DNA of 8,545 nucleotides, from contig JAAEZW010000063.1 in NCBI GenBank assembly GCA_018222665.1, positions 1 to 8,545 of the forward strand, given 5' to 3'. The translations under genes were made by a program, and so were the position numbers. This document shows, in pieces, positions 6,463 through 8,545 of the stretch. The notes under the pieces are model-generated. The model saw only the letters and a list, made by a program, of their open reading frames with translations, was not told the DNA's origin and did not search any database. The stretch comes from Paracoccaceae bacterium. GTDB lineage: Bacteria > Pseudomonadota > Alphaproteobacteria > Rhodobacterales > Rhodobacteraceae. Position 1 is the first letter of the stretch. Every line of letters starts with the position of its first letter.

Positions 6463-7302
6463 TTACATCCCCATCTGACTTGGCCAAATTGGCATTTCTA
6501 ACCACCAGTTCCACCATTCAGGCCAACCCTTGGTCCAGACTGGGCCAGAGATGATGATACATACGGCAGAGAAGAACACAGCATTAATTGCCAGCAAAAA
6601 GCCTACGCGGTGAATGCCCAATGTTCCAACTGAGTAGCCGATGAAATCACGGAAAAAGGTGTCTTCATTGTCTGGGCCTTGTGCTTCTTCACCCTCTTCA
6701 GGGTTTGCCGCACTGAGAACAAGCGCGCCGTGCAACGCCAATGCAAGCGTTGTTGTGAAGAACAAAGTTACAGCCAACATGTGTGCTGGGTTGTAGTGGA
6801 AATGCAGATACGCATAACCAGTGTTGCTAACCCAATCTAGGTGGCTGAAGATTCCATATGGAAACCCATGCCCCCAGGCACCCATTAACAATGGTCTGAA
6901 AATAACCAATGTCACATAGGCCAATATTGCGAAGGCAAAGGCAAACGGAACATGATACCCCATACCCAATTTGCGACAGATCTCAACCTCGCGCAGCGCC
7001 CAACTTATGAAAGCCGCTGTCGCGCAGATTGTAATAATTTGCCACAATCCTCCTTCTAGTAAGGGCGCCATGCCCAAACCATAACTTAAATCTGGCGGTG
7101 CTATATTTATTAGCCAAGGATTAAAGGTACCTTGCTGGCTCGCACCCCAAAAAATGAGGATTGTTCCAAGTAAAGCAAAAAATGCAGTCGTTACGCCGAA
7201 AAAACCGACGTAAAAAGGCCCTACCCAAAAATCGAATAAATCACCGCCAATCAATGTGCCGCCTCGGACACGATATTTTCTTTCGAAACTTAGCAATGCC
7301 AT
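6463..7302 (-). CDS. pufL: Photosynthetic reaction centre L subunit
   Basis: PufL is the partner of PufM and carries the active electron-transfer branch and the QB site. It has 279 residues and five membrane helices. With Met1 counted, numbers are one above R. sphaeroides: His154 (L153, accessory pigment ligand), His169 (L168), His174 (special-pair ligand L173), His191 and His231 (iron ligands L190, L230), and the QB proton path Glu213, Asp214 and Ser224 (L212, L213, L223), all present. The cytoplasmic loop before them (about 200-212) is acidic, with Asn212 where R. sphaeroides has His L211. ATG at 7302 has GGAG seven bases upstream. It follows a 118-base spacer from pufA with a strong hairpin. 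Confidence 0.98.
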   Translation of the reverse strand: MALLSFERKYRVRGGTLIGGDLFDFWVGPFYVGFFGVTTAFFALLGTILIFWGASQQGTFNPWLINIAPPDLSYGLGMAPLLEGGLWQIITICATAAFISWALREVEICRKLGMGYHVPFAFAFAILAYVTLVIFRPLLMGAWGHGFPYGIFSHLDWVSNTGYAYLHFHYNPAHMLAVTLFFTTTLALALHGALVLSAANPEEGEEAQGPDNEDTFFRDFIGYSVGTLGIHRVGFLLAINAVFFSAVCIIISGPVWTKGWPEWWNWWLEMPIWPSQMGM

Positions 7303-7362
7303 CGTTTGTCTCCGTTGAATCCAGCCGATACCCTTGAGATGAAGGCCGTCTTATTGGTGAGC

Positions 7363-7394
7363 ATCTGCGGGCAAGTTAAAACTCACCCGCAGAC
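7363..7394 (-). repeat. pufA-pufL intergenic mRNA hairpin
   Basis: TCTGCGGG and CCCGCAGA (7386-7393 and 7364-7371) are perfect arms. In the minus-strand RNA the stem extends inward through two G-U pairs and three Watson-Crick pairs to a UUUA loop, and outward by one more G-U, making 14 bp. No T-run follows. In R. capsulatus hairpins at this position are known to protect the 3' end of the pufBA message and so raise antenna over reaction-centre synthesis. The same role is likely here. Confidence 0.8.
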
Positions 7395-7420
7395 CGTTTT
7401 TAAAACTGTCGAACGGGTTA

Positions 7421-7579
7421 TTAACCGCCCGCTTGCGCGGCTAGTTCAAACCAGTTGTAGTAGTCTGTGCTTAGCAGAACGAGGTGAATCATCGCTGCTA
7501 GCAAGAATAGGAAAACGCCTTGTGCAACAAACACGCGACGTGGATCGAAAACGAGCCAGATTTTGTAAAATTTTGCCAT
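7421..7579 (-). CDS. pufA: LH1 light-harvesting antenna alpha polypeptide
   Basis: The 52-residue alpha chain of the core antenna ring. It has the typical [17 protein letters not shown] start at the cytoplasmic face, one membrane helix (about 15-38), and His32 in AAMIHLVLL as the bacteriochlorophyll ligand, followed by a Tyr/Trp-rich segment (TDYYNW). A strong Shine-Dalgarno, AAGGAGG, lies seven bases before ATG. The gene begins 12 bases after pufB and ends in two consecutive TAA codons. LH1 rather than LH2, because it sits between pufB and pufL. Confidence 0.97.
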   Translation of the reverse strand: MAKFYKIWLVFDPRRVFVAQGVFLFLLAAMIHLVLLSTDYYNWFELAAQAGG

Positions 7580-7591
7580 TTTCAATCCTCC

Positions 7592-7738
7592 TTAGAACCA
7601 AGGGCGCCAGATGAACGTTGCCAAATGGGCGATTACGGCAACGGTTGTGAACAACCATAGCCCGCTCATGTAGACAGAGTGCAGTTCTTGCGCCTGTTCG
7701 TCAGTTAGTCCTGTAAAAGACAGGTTATTGTCCGCCAT
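7592..7738 (-). CDS. pufB: LH1 light-harvesting antenna beta polypeptide
   Basis: The 48-residue beta chain of the core antenna. It has a polar N-terminus ([20 protein letters not shown]), one membrane helix (about 23-43), His38 in VIAHLATF as the main bacteriochlorophyll ligand, His20 as the second conserved histidine, and the family ending WRPWF. GGAGG lies seven bases before ATG. Gene order pufB then pufA is the usual one, and the two chains are needed in equal numbers. Confidence 0.97.
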   Translation of the reverse strand: MADNNLSFTGLTDEQAQELHSVYMSGLWLFTTVAVIAHLATFIWRPWF

Positions 7739-7765
7739 GATATTTCCTCCGAAATTTATCGTGGC

Positions 7766-7835
7766 GCCACAGTGCCTCTGTGGCCAGGGTCCCTGGATAT
7801 CGTTCCAGGGTTCTGATCTGCCTTTGGCAGAACAG
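7766..7835 (-). repeat. Three consecutive hairpins in the pufQ-pufB spacer
   Basis: In transcript order: (1) TCTGCC/GGCAGA with an AAA loop (7817-7831), extended beyond a T-T mismatch by three more pairs to 7813-7835; (2) CCCTGGA/TCCAGGG with a six-base loop (7791-7810), a perfect 7-bp stem; (3) GCCACAG/CTGTGGC with a five-base loop (7766-7784), a perfect 7-bp stem ending about 16 bases before the pufB Shine-Dalgarno. CCAGGG also occurs as a direct repeat at 7784-7789, so other pairings compete. Such 5' stems probably shield the processed pufBA message from 5' decay. No T-run follows, so they are not terminators. Confidence 0.7.
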
Positions 7836-7850
7836 CTCTTGATGCTGGGC

Positions 7851-8072
7851 CTAAACCGAGCAAATTACGGGCGTGATACGGTGCGCTTCTAGCCATGCAC
7901 GGGCAAGCGGTCCGTTGATCACGAATGTTTGTTTGCGATAAAGATCAATCACCCAATTCACCGTTGAAAACGGGATGGCCAAGACGAAAATAAGACTGAA
8001 AAACAACACGTATTCGAAACGCGAACGCGGTCTTGATTTGAGTCTGCGATCTGTATTTGAAAGATCTGACAT
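7851..8072 (-). CDS. pufQ: PufQ, bacteriochlorophyll synthesis/LH1 assembly factor
   Basis: PufQ is a small membrane protein first gene of the puf operon in Rhodobacter, needed for normal bacteriochlorophyll formation and often described as a possible carrier of its intermediates. The 73-residue length matches R. capsulatus PufQ (about 74). It has a basic N-terminus ([12 protein letters not shown]), one membrane helix (about 21-38, [15 protein letters not shown]), then WVIDLYR and a polar tail [16 protein letters not shown] at 8072 is chosen because it lies one base after the bchZ stop, with GGAGAGGAG directly upstream; an in-frame extension upstream would overlap bchZ. Translational coupling with bchZ is likely. 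Confidence 0.9.
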   Translation of the reverse strand: MSDLSNTDRRLKSRPRSRFEYVLFFSLIFVLAIPFSTVNWVIDLYRKQTFVINGPLARAWLEAHRITPVICSV

Positions 8073-8073
8073 A

Positions 8074-8545
8074 TCACTCCTCTCCTTTATTTTTGGCGGT
8101 CTTTGTCCCGCCAAGCGCCGAAACAGTTTCCAGGGCCACAAAATCGTGCCCTGACTTAAGTGTTTCAGCCTCGGCTGCATCGCGAAGGCGCTTTGCAGCA
8201 GAAATTCGTGTTAAAATGGGATGCTCCGCGACGATCCGATCCAGCTCTGCTTGCGCTTTGGGATCCCATTCAAGATCACGCTTTAGAACGGCAGGCGTGG
8301 CATCAACCGCATCCATTTCGCTTGCCAGCGGCAGGATATGGAACAATGAATCAAACAAACCATTGCACAATTCTTGAAGCACATAGGTCGCGCCCGCATA
8401 TCCCATCATCGGCGTTCCCAAAGCACGCCGAATGACAGCACCAGGGAATGAAGCGGGAATAAACGACGGCTGTGGACCATGTGCAGCCTTTAGTTCGGCA
8501 AGATATATTTTTTCATTTACAGACCCGAAAACCACCAATGGCCGA
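8074..8545 (-). CDS. bchZ: Chlorophyllide reductase subunit Z, C-terminal part
   Basis: The gene runs off the right end of the window; 156 C-terminal residues are visible. BchZ forms with BchY the nitrogenase-like catalytic part of chlorophyllide a reductase (with BchX), which reduces ring B on the way to bacteriochlorophyll a. Seen here are the conserved [18 protein letters not shown] segment and the C-terminal protochlorophyllide-reductase-type domain ([13 protein letters not shown]...[13 protein letters not shown]), which is shared with BchB-like subunits. The end of the protein (KNKGEE) is encoded by the purine-rich bases that also serve as the ribosome binding site of pufQ. The order bchZ then pufQ is the usual one after bchC-bchX-bchY. 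Confidence 0.95.
   Translation of the reverse strand, partial: RPLVVFGSVNEKIYLAELKAAHGPQPSFIPASFPGAVIRRALGTPMMGYAGATYVLQELCNGLFDSLFHILPLASEMDAVDATPAVLKRDLEWDPKAQAELDRIVAEHPILTRISAAKRLRDAAEAETLKSGHDFVALETVSALGGTKTAKNKGEE
8077..8085 (-). promoter_or_regulatory. pufQ ribosome binding site inside bchZ
   Basis: The last three bchZ codons (GGA GAG GAG) form a strong Shine-Dalgarno directly followed by TGA, one T, and the pufQ ATG. Stop and start are separated by one base, so ribosomes finishing bchZ can restart on pufQ. It also fixes the pufQ start. Confidence 0.75.

Noticed and set aside
6461..6517. In-frame N-terminal extension of PufM to 6517
   Set aside because: These codons lie inside pufL. 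The family start MIEYQNIF has its own Shine-Dalgarno in the end of pufL.
8073..8180. In-frame N-terminal extension of PufQ to 8180
   Set aside because: It would overlap bchZ by about 100 bases, while the ATG at 8072 has a strong ribosome binding site and gives the family length.

Overview
The window is part of the photosynthesis gene cluster of a purple phototrophic alphaproteobacterium. The best fit is the Rhodobacteraceae/Roseobacter group, probably an aerobic anoxygenic phototroph of marine type. This rests on the gene order (read on the minus strand) bchZ-pufQ-pufB-pufA-pufL-pufM-pufC-dxs, on residue-by-residue agreement of PufL and PufM with the Rhodobacter sphaeroides reaction centre, and on a tetraheme PufC cytochrome where pufX would sit in Rhodobacter. 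The genus cannot be fixed from this sequence alone.

Right part (about 4226-8545, minus strand): the end of bchZ (bacteriochlorophyll synthesis) runs directly into pufQ. The LH1 antenna genes pufB and pufA, the reaction-centre genes pufL and pufM, and the cytochrome gene pufC follow. Junctions are very tight (1-2 nt at bchZ/pufQ, pufL/pufM and pufM/pufC), and at these junctions the downstream Shine-Dalgarno lies in the last codons of the upstream gene. The exceptions are three spacers: pufQ-pufB, pufA-pufL and pufC-dxs. Each carries strong RNA hairpins, as expected for an operon whose segments decay at different rates so that antenna protein is made in excess over reaction centre.

Middle (2297-4225, minus strand): dxs makes 1-deoxy-D-xylulose 5-phosphate, the entry point of the MEP pathway that supplies phytyl and carotenoid precursors. 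Its leader holds what looks like a complete intrinsic terminator ending only 15 nt before the dxs start codon. I read this as an attenuator or partial terminator between the puf genes and dxs. A second, perfect hairpin with a T-run at 2186-2229 ends the whole minus-strand unit.

Left part (1-1901, plus strand): three ordinary accessory genes, a fumarylacetoacetate-hydrolase family enzyme (GTG start at 101), a Nudix hydrolase overlapping it, and a YdeI/OmpD-associated family protein. They converge on dxs. The 395-nt convergent gap (1902-2296) has no convincing protein gene, but it carries a plus-strand promoter-like sequence with a perfect -35, a short dyad, and two inverted repeats, so an unannotated small RNA is possible.

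I see no insertion sequences, CRISPR arrays, tRNA or rRNA genes. The most interesting signals are RNA-level ones: the dxs-leader terminator, the pufA-pufL hairpin whose G-U pairs form only in the sense transcript, and the candidate sRNA in the convergent gap.
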